63,764 nt of DNA from Deltaproteobacteria bacterium (GTDB lineage Bacteria; Myxococcota_A; UBA9160; JAFDDA01). Position numbers and translations under genes: made by a program. The DNA lies in the NCBI GenBank assembly GCA_019311105.1, contig JAFDDA010000023.1:1-63764 (forward strand), in the 5' to 3' direction. The notes below the pieces were generated by a model, which did not search any database, was not told the DNA's origin, and was given only the letters and a program-made list of their open reading frames with translations. Below are positions 50,930 through 59,540 of the stretch, piece after piece; position 1 is the stretch's first letter; every line of letters starts with the position of its first letter.

Positions 50930-51676
50930 ATGAAGCTCCTCGCCCTCGATTTCGACGGCGTGATCGCCGACAGCGCCCCCGAGTGCTTCACCGTGGCCTG
51001 TGCCACCTGGCGAACCCTCGAGCCCGACTCGCCGACACTCGCGGGTGATGCCGACGCCCTGCGCGAGGGCTTCCTCTCGATCATGCCTCTCGGCAACCGG
51101 GCCGAGGACTTCGGTGTCGCCCTGCGCATCCTCGAGGCGGGCGCGCGCGTCGAAAGCCAGGCCGACTACGACGCCTTCCGCGGCGAGCTCGACCCCGCCT
51201 GGCTGCGCACGTTCCACCGCCGCTTCTACAAGGAACGAGCCGCCCTCGCCGCCCTCGATCGCAAGGCGTGGCTGGCCCAGATGGGCCCCTACCCCGAGAT
51301 CACGGTGGCGCTCCACCGCATGGCGGGCCGGGTCGAGCTCGCCATCGCCACTGCGAAAGACCGCCGCACGGTGCGGGTGCTGCTCCACGAATACGGGCTC
51401 GATGCGCTCTTCCCCGAAGACCGGGTCCACGACAAGGAGACCGGTGCGAACAAGGCCAGCCATATGGAGGCGCTCGCCCGCGACCTCGGCGTCGACTTCG
51501 ACGCGATCACCTTCGTCGACGACAAGTTGAACCACTTGGACGCCGTGGCGCCCCTGGGTGTCCGCTGCGTGCTCGCCGGCTGGGGCTACAACGGGCCTCG
51601 TGAGCACCGGATCGCCCGCGAGCGCGGCCACGCCGTCTGCGAGGCCGCGGGCTTCGAGGCACACGTGCTCGGCTAG
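50930..51676 (+). CDS. HAD-superfamily phosphatase
   Basis: A 248-residue HAD hydrolase. Motif I is LALDFDGVIADS (catalytic DxD), motif II is IATAKDRRTV, the Lys is in ANKASHMEAL and motif IV is TFVDDKLNHLDAVAPLGV. The cap is of the helical type. The substrate is unknown; phosphoglycolate-like phosphatases are the closest style. ATG at 50930 is just ahead of the first strand. The NifU gene follows in the same direction. Confidence 0.88.
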   Translation: MKLLALDFDGVIADSAPECFTVACATWRTLEPDSPTLAGDADALREGFLSIMPLGNRAEDFGVALRILEAGARVESQADYDAFRGELDPAWLRTFHRRFYKERAALAALDRKAWLAQMGPYPEITVALHRMAGRVELAIATAKDRRTVRVLLHEYGLDALFPEDRVHDKETGANKASHMEALARDLGVDFDAITFVDDKLNHLDAVAPLGVRCVLAGWGYNGPREHRIARERGHAVCEAAGFEAHVLG

Positions 51677-51717
51677 AGCTACCCTTGCGCTCCGCCCGAA
51701 CCGCGGAGGAGACGACC

Positions 51718-52275
51718 ATGGACCTGGGCTTCCGCATGCACGCCGAACGCACACCAAACCCGAACAGTGTGAAGTGGGTCCTGAGCCAGGCCCTGGCGGA
51801 AGGCGGCGAGGGCGCGCACTTCCCCGAGCCGGTGGCCGAGGCCATCTCTCCCCTGGCTGCTCGGCTGTTCGCAGTCGACGGTGTGGCCGGCGTCTTCGTC
51901 GCGGGCAATTTCGTCACGGTCACCAAGGGCGAAGACCACGAGTGGGCGGACCTGGCCCAGGGAGTCGTCGACGCGATCAAGGCCTTCGTCGCCTCCGAGG
52001 AGCCCACCTTCGGGCCCGACTATGAGGCGCCGAGCGAGCGATCGGGCGACGGCGTGGCCGCCCGCATCCGCACCATCCTCGAGACCGAGGTCCGCCCGGC
52101 CGTGGCCCAGGACGGTGGGGACATCATCTTCGCCGGATATCGCGAAGGGATCGTGGAGGTCTACCTCCAGGGCTCCTGCGCCGGCTGCCCGAGCTCCACC
52201 ATGACCCTGAAGATGGGGATCGAGGCCCGGCTGCGGGAGGAGATCCCCGAGATCCAGGAAGTCGTGGCGCTCTAG
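51718..52275 (+). CDS. NifU/NfuA-like iron-sulfur scaffold protein
   Basis: A 185-residue protein of NfuA-like order. The N-terminal domain (about 1-95) contains RTPNPNSVKWVLSQAL and FAVDGVAGVFVAGNFVTVTK, as in Scaffold_Nfu N-terminal domains. The C-terminal NifU-like domain (about 110-185) has VRPAVAQDGGDIIFAGYREG and the CxxC cluster ligands GSCAGCPSS. It carries Fe-S clusters to apo-targets such as aconitase or the AOR. GGAGGAGACGACC precedes the ATG at 51718. Confidence 0.9.
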   Translation: MDLGFRMHAERTPNPNSVKWVLSQALAEGGEGAHFPEPVAEAISPLAARLFAVDGVAGVFVAGNFVTVTKGEDHEWADLAQGVVDAIKAFVASEEPTFGPDYEAPSERSGDGVAARIRTILETEVRPAVAQDGGDIIFAGYREGIVEVYLQGSCAGCPSSTMTLKMGIEARLREEIPEIQEVVAL

Positions 52276-52348
52276 CCCGGCCGAGGGCCCGGCGACGTGG
52301 CGGCGCAGGCCGGGCGTGGCTACGGTCGGGCTCCAATCAGGAGACCCG

Positions 52349-52453
52349 ATGGCCCGCAGCAAGAACAAGCAGAAGGTAAAGCGCCACCGCTGGAACCAGA
52401 AGCGGAAGCGCCGGTTGAAGCGCAAGAAGGAAGCGGCGAAGCAGGACGCTTAG
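52349..52453 (+). CDS. 34-residue highly basic protein
   Basis: A short frame starts MARSKNKQKVKRHRWNQK and ends KQDA. More than half of its residues are Lys or Arg. A ribosome site (CAGGAGACCCG) lies directly before the ATG. It has no hydrophobic segment. It may bind nucleic acid or the ribosome, in the style of tiny basic ribosomal-like proteins, but no family is recognised. The distance from the NifU-like stop is 73 bp. Confidence 0.7.
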   Translation: MARSKNKQKVKRHRWNQKRKRRLKRKKEAAKQDA

Positions 52454-52508
52454 ACCCCGAGCCGCCAAAGGGCCGCGGGACCCCTAGCGTTCCCGCTGCC
52501 GCGCTCCG

Positions 52509-53582
52509 CTAGCTCTCGGGGATGATCCTCGACAGCACGGTGCCCATGGCGGCACTCTCGCCATCGCCGAGCGGCTCGATCGACGGGAGCACCGTCACCA
52601 GCTCCTCGAGCCGGCGCGCCAGTTCCGGCGTCACGTGGTCGAAGCGCAGACCGAAGCCGTCGGGCCCATCATCTCGGACCACCGTGGCATGCACCTCGGA
52701 CGGTTCCGAATTCGCAAGGCCATAGATCTCGAGCACCAGCTCGTCGCCGAGCTTCAGGTCGGGGTGTGCATCCACGCGCATGCCGCCGAGCGACACGTCG
52801 CGGCCGACGAGCGCGCTGCTGGCCTCGCGGTTGAGCGCGGTGATCGTCTCGTCGAACAGGCGGCGCGGGTGTTCGCGGCGCTCGGACGGGCTGCCGTTGT
52901 GGCCGACGGCGCGCCGTAGCAGCGTCTGGGCCAGCGCCGCTTCGTGCGCGGCGTCGAGGTCCCCGAAGCCGATGGCGAGGGAGACCTCGTCCGAATCCTC
53001 TTCGTGGGTACGCAGCACGGTGCCATAGAGGGAGAGCGGTTCGGCCACGTCCTCGCTCGGCGGGATCGTGACGACGAGCCCGGCGCCCACCGGGGCGAGA
53101 GGCTGCGGCGTGCGCGGCACGACCAGGCGGCAGCCGCCGGTCGAGAGTTCGGCCAGCACGGCATCGGTCCCGATCGCACCCACGCGACACTCGACCGCGA
53201 CACCGAAGGGGACACGGATGCCGCGGCGCTTCTCGGGGCCGCGGTAGAGCGAGCGCAGCACGAGCAGGCGCAGCGCCTCGGAGTGGACGGGCCGGCGCAC
53301 GAGGAAGTCGACGCCGTCGCGGCGCAGGCGCTCGCGCAGGGTCTCGGCCTCTTCGTTCGCAACGACCACACGCACGGGCACGCCGCCGTCGGGCGAGGTG
53401 GCGCGCGGGATGGTCTGGGCGCGGCGGGAGGTGGTCAGGAGCAGGTCGCGCGGCGGCTCGAGGCCATCGCTGATGGACGCCCCACGGAGGTGGACGAAGT
53501 CGACGCCGATCTCATCGAGCAGACGCCGAACGTCGCCGAGTTCACCATCGTCGAGCAGAAGGACCGAAGGCGGAAAAGACAT
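52509..53582 (-). CDS. Tandem PilZ-domain protein with receiver-like N-terminus
   Basis: A 357-residue protein. Residues 1 to about 110 resemble a response-regulator fold (SVLLLDDGELGDVRRLLDEIG, DLLLTTSRR, VRVVVANEEAE) without a clear phosphorylatable Asp in place. Two PilZ-like domains follow, each with an RR-type start: EKRRGIRVPFGVAVEC (about 133) and ERREHPRRLF with DVSLGGMRV (about 240-270). The second has the full RxxxR...(D/N)xSxxG motif for cyclic-di-GMP; the first looks weaker. It could link c-di-GMP to an output such as motility or envelope control. Confidence 0.8.
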   Translation of the reverse strand: MSFPPSVLLLDDGELGDVRRLLDEIGVDFVHLRGASISDGLEPPRDLLLTTSRRAQTIPRATSPDGGVPVRVVVANEEAETLRERLRRDGVDFLVRRPVHSEALRLLVLRSLYRGPEKRRGIRVPFGVAVECRVGAIGTDAVLAELSTGGCRLVVPRTPQPLAPVGAGLVVTIPPSEDVAEPLSLYGTVLRTHEEDSDEVSLAIGFGDLDAAHEAALAQTLLRRAVGHNGSPSERREHPRRLFDETITALNREASSALVGRDVSLGGMRVDAHPDLKLGDELVLEIYGLANSEPSEVHATVVRDDGPDGFGLRFDHVTPELARRLEELVTVLPSIEPLGDGESAAMGTVLSRIIPES

Positions 53583-53656
53583 GAGTGTGCGCACCTCGAG
53601 AGCGGTTCTCGCCCCTCCTTCGGTTCTATCGACCACTCGCGACACGGAATGAACCC

Positions 53657-54460
53657 TTAGGGTGGGTCGAGCGGGGCTTCGAGTGGCGATGGGGGTGCGT
53701 CGGGCTCCGGGGAACCCCCGAGCGGCGGATGCGCAGCCCGCGCCTGCAAGGCCATGCGCCACAAGGCCCAGGGCCCCAAGACGGCGCCGAGCGCAGCCGC
53801 CGCGAGGGCCAGCGGTGCGATCGGGAGCGCCGCACCCAGTGTGGCCACGACGTTGTTCACCACGTGGCACAGCACGGCGGGCCGAATGCTCCCGCAGAGG
53901 GCCACGATGGTGCCGAGGTAGAGGCCGAGGGCGAGCGCGCCGGCCGCGTGAACCGGCTCGCCGTGGAGCGCACCGAAGAGCAGCGACGTGATGCCCACTG
54001 CCGCCACCGCCCCCACCCGCGGCTGGAGCCCGCGTTGAACGAAGCCGCGAAGGGCGATCTCTTCCGTGAAGCCCGGAAGGAACCCGATCCCGACGACGGC
54101 CATTGCCAACTCCGCACCCGTGGCGCCCCGGAGTGCGTGGCGGAACTGCGGGAGGTTGCCCACCTCTTGGTACCCAGCCAACGAGATCACCCACTCGGCC
54201 AGTTGGCTCAAGGTGAGCATGCCGAACACCAGGCCCAGGAGGATCGCGGGGGAGAGATGCGACGGCACCCAGCCGAGGCGCGTCGGATAGGGCTCGCTCG
54301 CGAGGCTGGCCCCGGCAAACGCCCAGGCCATGAGAGCCGCCGAGGTCGCGGCCGCGGCCAGGGTCAGCGACGGCGCGCTGTCGAAGCCAGCACCCGCCGC
54401 CCCCGAGATGGCCAGGACACCGAGGGTGAACCACGCGAGAGCGGCCGCGGCCTTCTGCAT
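53657..54460 (-). CDS. CPBP-family intramembrane metalloprotease
   Basis: A 267-residue membrane protein with eight TM segments. The CAAX-protease/bacteriocin-processing motifs are complete: GFTEEIALRGFVQ (EExxxR), FGALHGE (FxxxH) and HVVNNVVA (HxxxN/D). These are glutamate-type intramembrane proteases of the prenyl-CAAX protease superfamily; bacterial substrates are generally unknown. Pro-rich C-terminus. It is divergent from the YqgE gene. Confidence 0.88.
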   Translation of the reverse strand: MQKAAAALAWFTLGVLAISGAAGAGFDSAPSLTLAAAATSAALMAWAFAGASLASEPYPTRLGWVPSHLSPAILLGLVFGMLTLSQLAEWVISLAGYQEVGNLPQFRHALRGATGAELAMAVVGIGFLPGFTEEIALRGFVQRGLQPRVGAVAAVGITSLLFGALHGEPVHAAGALALGLYLGTIVALCGSIRPAVLCHVVNNVVATLGAALPIAPLALAAAALGAVLGPWALWRMALQARAAHPPLGGSPEPDAPPSPLEAPLDPP

Positions 54461-54581
54461 GACGAGAGCCTAGTGGATGCGGCGGTGGGGAACCCAACGG
54501 TTACGAAGGCTTGGGGCGCCCCCGTCGACGGGCTTGCGGTGCCCGCCTCGACGGCGAAAGCCGCCTGCTACCCTTTGCGGC

Positions 54582-55139
54582 GTGACCGGGTCATCCCTCG
54601 CACCATCCCTGCTCGTGGCCATGCCGCAGCTCCTGGACCCGAACTTCAAGCGCGCCGTGGTACTGCTCGTGCACCATGACGAAGGCGGGACCTTCGGGCT
54701 CGTCGTCAACCGCGCTGCCGACCTCACCGTCGACGTCCTGTGCGACGACCTCCAGCTCGATTGGAAGGGCGACCGGCAGACGCCGCTTGCCTGGGGCGGG
54801 CCCGTGCAGCCGAACACCGGCTGGGTGCTCTTCGGCGACGGCGCACCGAGCGAGATCGACGACGCGAACCTCCTGGCGCCGGGCCTCTCCGTGGCCGGCT
54901 CCCTCGAGACCCTGCGCAAGATCGCCGTCGAACCGCCGGGGAGCCTGCGGCTGATGCTGGGCTATGCGGGCTGGGGACCGCACCAGCTGGAAGAAGAAAT
55001 GGCCCAGGGGGCATGGCTCGTCGCGCCGGCGTGCCCCGACACCGTTTTCGGCGTGAGCCCGGAAGTCATGTGGGACCACGTGGTCCGAGGCATGGGGATC
55101 GACCCGGCGACTCTCATCGCGACGCCCGGAGTGCACTGA
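54582..55139 (+). CDS. YqgE/AlgH family protein
   Basis: A 185-residue protein with the family core LAPSLLVAMPQLLDPNFKRAVVLLVHHDEGGTFGLVVNR, then GGPVQPNTGWVLFGD, MLGYAGWGPHQLEEEMAQGAWLVAPACPD and DHVVRGMGIDPA. YqgE/AlgH proteins are linked to transcriptional or envelope regulation; their role is not settled. GTG at 54582 gives VTGSSLAPSLLVAMP, which fits the family start. The downstream ferritin-like gene overlaps its stop by 1 bp (TGATG). Confidence 0.9.
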   Translation: MTGSSLAPSLLVAMPQLLDPNFKRAVVLLVHHDEGGTFGLVVNRAADLTVDVLCDDLQLDWKGDRQTPLAWGGPVQPNTGWVLFGDGAPSEIDDANLLAPGLSVAGSLETLRKIAVEPPGSLRLMLGYAGWGPHQLEEEMAQGAWLVAPACPDTVFGVSPEVMWDHVVRGMGIDPATLIATPGVH

Positions 55140-56256
55140 TGTCCGATCTCTGCGTGAACTACGAAGAAGACGAGCTGCTCGAGAGCGGCAGCTATAGCGA
55201 GCCCCTGATTGCGGGCGGCGTGCGCTGCCACGGCGGGTTCGACGAGGTGGGCGAGTACCGCTCGCCGCGCACGACCCATCGGGCACCAGCCATCCTCGCG
55301 TGGCAAGAGCAACTGCGGCGCGACGGCCACGGCCTGATCGAGGTCGACGCCGCACTGATGCCGCCCCAGTACCCGAACGTGGAGCAGGCAAAGCTGCTGC
55401 TGCGCGAAGGCGTGAACGAGCCGATCGTCCGGGCGCTCACGATCATCTCCATCGTCGAGGGCTTCGGCGCGATCATTCGTGACGTGCCGGTGCCGAAGCT
55501 CGACTCCATGATCGTCGAGCCCATCGCGGGCACGGCGCTGGCCCACCTCGACAAGGGGCTCTTCGAGGCGCACGCACGCGACGAAGCCGGGCACCGCGAC
55601 CAGGGCGGCCACAAACAGATGTGGGAGGCCACCGCGACCAGGGCGGCCACAAACAGATGTGGGAGGCGGCCCGCGACCTCGCCCTCGAGGACCCGAAGAT
55701 CCCGAACGACGTCCTGATGCGCATCATGGGCCGGCGAGCGAAGCGCGAGCGGCGGCGCCTGGCGCCGGAACTCGATGTCGAGCTCGAGCGCATGCTGAAC
55801 ACCATGGCGACGGTGCTCGCGGTGGAGATCTTCGCCCGGAGCATCTTCGACTGGGGCGAGCGGCTGCTCTCGGACCCGGAGGTCTCGGCGGAACCGAAGC
55901 GCGCCGGCGACATGGTGCGGTTCATTCGCGCCGACGAGTCGCCCCACGTCGAATACCTGCGAACGGCGCTCTCCGAAGTTGCGGCGCGGACGCTCCGCAC
56001 CGCGAGCGGCGGGACGATGGCGGGGCGAGAGATCGTCGACAGGCTCATGCACGCGAACCTCCATGCGTTGACGACCCAGCGGCCGAAGGAGAACCGGAGC
56101 GACGTGCGCGAAGGCCTCACCGCGGCGATCGAGCGTGCGGGCGGAAGCGCCGATCTCGTCGAGCAGCTCGACGCCCTCGAAGTCACGTGGACGCCGCCGG
56201 CCGCGACCGGCTTCGAGCCGGCAACCGAGGCGGGCAGCTCGGCCGCATCGGCGTGA
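55139..56256 (+). pseudogene. Ferritin-like diiron protein, frameshifted by a 38-bp duplication
   Basis: The frame from ATG 55139 reads well to about 55,629 and shows a diiron-type helix (LTIISIVEGFGAI, EAHARDEAGHRDQGGHKQMWEA). A second copy of 38 bp (55630-55667) then shifts the frame, and the original sense resumes in the +1 frame to the TGA at 56256 (ARDLALEDPKIPNDV, TVLAVEIFARS, RADESPHVEYLR). Removing one copy restores one continuous ferritin-like protein of about 360 residues with E-x2-H-type metal ligands. Either a true pseudogene, a phase-variable state, or an assembly slip. It is translationally linked to YqgE and the UbiB-like kinase. Confidence 0.8.
55592..55667. repeat. 38-bp exact tandem duplication inside the ferritin-like gene
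   Basis: Bases 55592-55629 and 55630-55667 are identical (unit begins CACCGCGACCAGGGCGGCCA). Since 38 is not a multiple of three, the second copy breaks the reading frame. Exact identity points to a very recent event or an assembly error. Confidence 0.95.
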
Positions 56257-57539
56257 CCCGCGTCTCACCCGTCGAGCGGGTGCGACGGGGCACCCGGATC
56301 GCGCGCGCGGCCATCCTGGTGTGGGCCTACTACAAGTTCCCGGCCTGGGGGCGGCGGCTGCTGCGACGTCCGGAACCCGAGAACCTCGACCCCACCCACG
56401 AGCGCGCGGCGCGCGAGATCCTCTCCGCCGCGCTCTCGCTGCGCGGGATGCTGATCAAGCTCTGCCAGGTCGTCGCCACCCGCGCCGACGTCTTCCCGCC
56501 GCCCTTCATCGAAATCCTGAAGCAGTGCCACGACCGCGTCCCGCCCCACCCGTTCAGCGTGGTTCGCGAAGTCGTGGAGAGCGAGCTCGGCAAACCGCTC
56601 GACGCCGTCTATGCAGAGTTCGACGAGGTGCCGCTGGCGGCGGCGTCGCTGGCCCAGGTGCATCGCGCTCGACTCCACGACGGGCGCGAGGTCGCGGTGA
56701 AGGTGCAATACCCCGAGATCGAGAGTCTGGTGCCGAGCGACCTTGCGAACGTGCGCCGCGCGTGCCGTGTCTACGAGTTCTTCGACCCGCAGCCCATCGA
56801 ACTGCTCCCGCTCCTTGACGAGCTGGTGAAGTATCTCTCCCTCGAGCTCGACTTCGAACGTGAGGCCTCGAACGCCGACACGATCCGCGAGATGTTCGCG
56901 AGCGACGAAGGCGTGCGTGTGCCCGAGATCTATCGCGAATGGTCCACCCGGCGCGTCATCACCATGGAGCTACTCGGTGGCATGAAAGTCACCGACCTCG
57001 CTGCGCTCGAGAGCGCGGGGGTCGACCGCGGCGACCTCGTCCAGAACCTCATGTCCATCTACGTGCAGATGATCCTGGCCCGCGGCTTCTTCCAGGCCGA
57101 CCCGCACCCGGGCAACCTCTTCGTCGCGCCCGACGGCACCATCACCCTGCTCGACTTCGGCCTCGCCAAAGATCTGCCCGACGGCTTCGGCCTCGGCCTC
57201 TTCGAGCTGATGTTCTCGATGATGACCCAGAACGAGTCCGCGATGATCCGCGCCTTCCAGGAGCTGGGATTCGAGACCAAGAGCGGCGACACCAGCACGT
57301 TCGTGCTGATCGCCCGCCGCATGATGCGCCGCAGCGACACCGGGCGTTTCGAAGGCGAGTTCACCGAAGAGATGACGGACGAACTCTTCGAAGCGATCCG
57401 CGAGAACCCCGTCGTCACCGTCCCCAGCGACTTCGTCCTGGTCGGCAGGGTTTTCTCGCTTCTCTCGGGCATCGCCCATACCCTGGGCCACCGCGCCAAC
57501 GTGCTCGAAGCCATGGGGGCCAGCACCCGCGGCGCCTAG
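56253..57539 (+). CDS. ABC1/UbiB-family protein kinase-like protein
   Basis: A 428-residue UbiB/ADCK-type protein. Landmarks are the family-specific helix (LRGMLIKLCQVVATRADVFP, about 65-85), the AAASLAQVHRARL loop, the ATP Lys in VAVKVQYP, a FEREASNAD helix, QADPHPGNLFVAPDG and LLDFGLAKDL. In most relatives the first motif reads KxGQ; here Gly is Cys (KLCQ), an uncommon change in a regulatory segment. UbiB-type proteins support ubiquinone or other isoprenoid-lipid metabolism. GTG at 56253 overlaps the stop of the ferritin-like gene. Confidence 0.9.
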   Translation: MTRVSPVERVRRGTRIARAAILVWAYYKFPAWGRRLLRRPEPENLDPTHERAAREILSAALSLRGMLIKLCQVVATRADVFPPPFIEILKQCHDRVPPHPFSVVREVVESELGKPLDAVYAEFDEVPLAAASLAQVHRARLHDGREVAVKVQYPEIESLVPSDLANVRRACRVYEFFDPQPIELLPLLDELVKYLSLELDFEREASNADTIREMFASDEGVRVPEIYREWSTRRVITMELLGGMKVTDLAALESAGVDRGDLVQNLMSIYVQMILARGFFQADPHPGNLFVAPDGTITLLDFGLAKDLPDGFGLGLFELMFSMMTQNESAMIRAFQELGFETKSGDTSTFVLIARRMMRRSDTGRFEGEFTEEMTDELFEAIRENPVVTVPSDFVLVGRVFSLLSGIAHTLGHRANVLEAMGASTRGA

Positions 57540-57648
57540 CCAAGGGGCTCGCGTGCCCGACCTCGCCACCCTCACCTGGCCCAGCTGAGCCCTCGGCGTG
57601 CGATCGCAGCGGCTCAAGTGAACGAAACGGTGCGTCGATTCTTCCGGG

Positions 57649-58209
57649 GTGGCTGAGCAACCTCCGATCGAACGTGCCTTCTTCCGCGAAGACGAGGACG
57701 GGATCCCCGTCTTCTTCCCGTGGGGGATGACCCACCGCGGCTACCGGCTCACCGAGGACGGAGCCAGGGAAAAGGCGGCTCGCGCGGGTTCGCTCCTGAT
57801 CGGCGCCACCGTCGTGGTCGGCACGTGGACGGCATACGCACTCCAGCCACTGCTCGAACCCGGAGCCGAAGCCGCGGGCCTCTCGGAGATCCTCGGTGCC
57901 GTCGCTGGCCCTCTCGCCGTCCTGGCGCTCGCCCTCTTCGGGTACGCGTGGTGGGCTTCACGGTTCGTCGAGCGATTTCTCGAGAGCAGCCTCGTGGTGT
58001 CTCGCGAGGAGCGCCTGCGCGAGGCGGCCGAGTTCGCATCGCCGTGGAAGATCGCAACAATCGGCCTGATCTTGGCGGGAACCAGCGCCATCCTCATCAA
58101 GATCCAGCCGGGAGCCTGGTGGATCGGCCTGCTCGGGGTAGCGCTCGGGCTCGGCATCCTTGTTTGGAGCTCAGTGCTCCGGCGCGCCGCCACCAGCCCG
58201 GGCGACTAG
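57649..58209 (+). CDS. Hypothetical membrane protein
   Basis: A 186-residue protein. A soluble N-terminal part (FFPWGMTHRGYRLTEDG) is followed by two TM segments (about 48-68 and 83-105), an amphipathic stretch and two more TMs at the C-terminus (about 135-150 and 155-175). No family recognised. GTG at 57649 has only a weak ribosome site. It is the last gene with chromosome-like composition before the cassette array. Confidence 0.65.
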   Translation: MAEQPPIERAFFREDEDGIPVFFPWGMTHRGYRLTEDGAREKAARAGSLLIGATVVVGTWTAYALQPLLEPGAEAAGLSEILGAVAGPLAVLALALFGYAWWASRFVERFLESSLVVSREERLREAAEFASPWKIATIGLILAGTSAILIKIQPGAWWIGLLGVALGLGILVWSSVLRRAATSPGD

Positions 58210-58400
58210 CACGACGTCTTCTATCACGCCCCCGCGGCCAAAACGCCGCATTTGATTGCGCCCGCCCCAGAGAATTACCCCGCAACCCCCCGACTGGGTG
58301 CCACTTTCCTTGCCCCCGCCCGGTCCAATCCCAACAATATCCTGCCGCCGATTCGGATATGCTGGTCCAGAAGTGACCAGCTAATGATTCTTAGGACCTA
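58210..58400. other. Gap before the cassette array; one hairpin, no integrase
   Basis: No gene. A 7-bp inverted repeat GCTGGTC-N7-GACCAGC lies at 58361-58381, about 20 bp before the first GTTAGGC. An attI-type site would be expected near here, but no integrase gene flanks it. Confidence 0.5.
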
Positions 58401-58407
58401 GTTAGGC
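58401..58407 (+). other. R' core site at the left boundary of the array
   Basis: GTTAGGC followed by GGCGG, identical to the R' cores inside the array. No partner R'' or L'' is recognisable to its left, so it may be an attI-like or attG-like insertion boundary. Confidence 0.65.
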
Positions 58408-58416
58408 GGCGGAAGC

Positions 58417-58914
58417 ATGGATCCGACCAGCACCCTCATCGGCCTAGGCGAGATCTCGCTCGCCTAGGCAGGTTTCGCAGCGATCGTTCTTGTTCTCGAC
58501 AGCCGAAACTCCCAGCTCGATCCTCAGACGCTCGCCACCATGCGAATCATGATCTCAAATGCCGTCGGCTCAGCATTCAGCTGTCTTGTTGCGATCGCGA
58601 TCCTGGCGCTCTCGGAATCGCCATCTCTCGCCTGGCGCCTATCCAGCGGCTGGGTCTTAGTCGGCACTGTCGGTGTGTCGGCCGCAAACTTCTTCCTCAT
58701 CATCCGGCATCTCGAAGCGCACGCGCCGCGACACGCAATTCTTTGGTGGTTCTTCGCCGTTGCGAGCGTTGCGATCCATGCTGCGAACACGATCGGACTC
58801 TTCGGAGGGCCGTCCTTTGGCCTGTTCTTCCTCGGCAGCGTCGTCTTGCTCAGCCAGGCCGGGTCACAGTTTCTCTTCATGGTGTCCACGCATCTAGGGC
58901 GGTCCGCCGCTTAG
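58417..58914 (+). pseudogene. Cassette gene 1: small membrane protein with an in-frame amber codon
   Basis: Translation from ATG 58417, ten bases after the R' core, reads MDPTSTLIGLGEISLA and then meets TAG (58465-58467). The same frame continues without further stops as AGFAAIVLVLDSRNSQ and on into four TM helices to TAG at 58912-58914. A sense codon (Tyr is one base away) at the TAG would give a normal 165-residue integron-cassette-type protein. Alternatives are an amber-disabled gene, suppression, or re-initiation at ATG 58540 (124 residues). The final stop lies inside the R'' of the next attC. Confidence 0.7.
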
Positions 58915-58945
58915 CTTCACATTTGAAGTGCAACATCCGCTAGGC
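58909..58945 (+). repeat. Short attC site (cassette 1/2 junction)
   Basis: R''-like GCTTAGC (58909-58915) and R'-like GCTAGGC (58939-58945) pair almost perfectly when the flanking GCC/GGC is included. Between them is a small CTTCA/TGAAG hairpin. The R' has GC in place of GTT, so it may be decayed. Confidence 0.55.
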
Positions 58946-58950
58946 GGCAC

Positions 58951-59514
58951 GTGACACACTTCGAGTACCTCTTCGTCGCGGTCTCGATCGTTCTTTCCTT
59001 CACGCTTCTTCGCCTGCTCGATTCACTGCCCACTACATTCAGCCGCACTCGTGGCTACTGGGTGCATGCGGTATGGGTGGCGTTTCTCCTCTTTCTTTGC
59101 GCCGGGTTCTGGTGGCTCAATTGGGCCAACCGAAACCTCAATCTCACCTATGGTTACTTTCTGTTTCTCCTCGGTGGACCGAGCATTCTCTTCTTGACCG
59201 CAACATCCCTCGTTTCGGCGTCACCAACCGACGTGCTGGACTGGCGCGAACACTTCTACCGAGTCCGGGTGCGTTTCTTTCTGGGAGCTCTGTCCTACGT
59301 CTCAATCCTCACGATCAACTCCTTCGTGACGTTGGGGATTCCGTTCAATCATCCGCTGCGCTCGGGGGAGGGCGTCATGATCGGCCTGTTCTGTGCTGGG
59401 GCCGCCTTTCGCTCGGAACGTTCACAGGCCATCGTTGGCGGCCTTGCGGCGTTCTGGCTCGCCCTAGTTGTCCTTCTTGCCACGTCGGGGCGACTCCCCA
59501 TGACTCTTGAGTAG
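58951..59514 (+). CDS. Cassette gene 2: hypothetical membrane protein
   Basis: A 187-residue protein with five or six TM segments (about 6-20, 38-55, 66-85, 112-130, 140-152 and 160-178). GTG at 58951 sits six bases after the R' core, as is usual for cassettes. A/T use is clearly higher than in chromosomal genes to the left. No family recognised. It ends 26 bp before the next R''. Confidence 0.75.
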   Translation: MTHFEYLFVAVSIVLSFTLLRLLDSLPTTFSRTRGYWVHAVWVAFLLFLCAGFWWLNWANRNLNLTYGYFLFLLGGPSILFLTATSLVSASPTDVLDWREHFYRVRVRFFLGALSYVSILTINSFVTLGIPFNHPLRSGEGVMIGLFCAGAAFRSERSQAIVGGLAAFWLALVVLLATSGRLPMTLE

Positions 59515-59540
59515 ACATCTCTCACGGCCAGAGACGCGCC

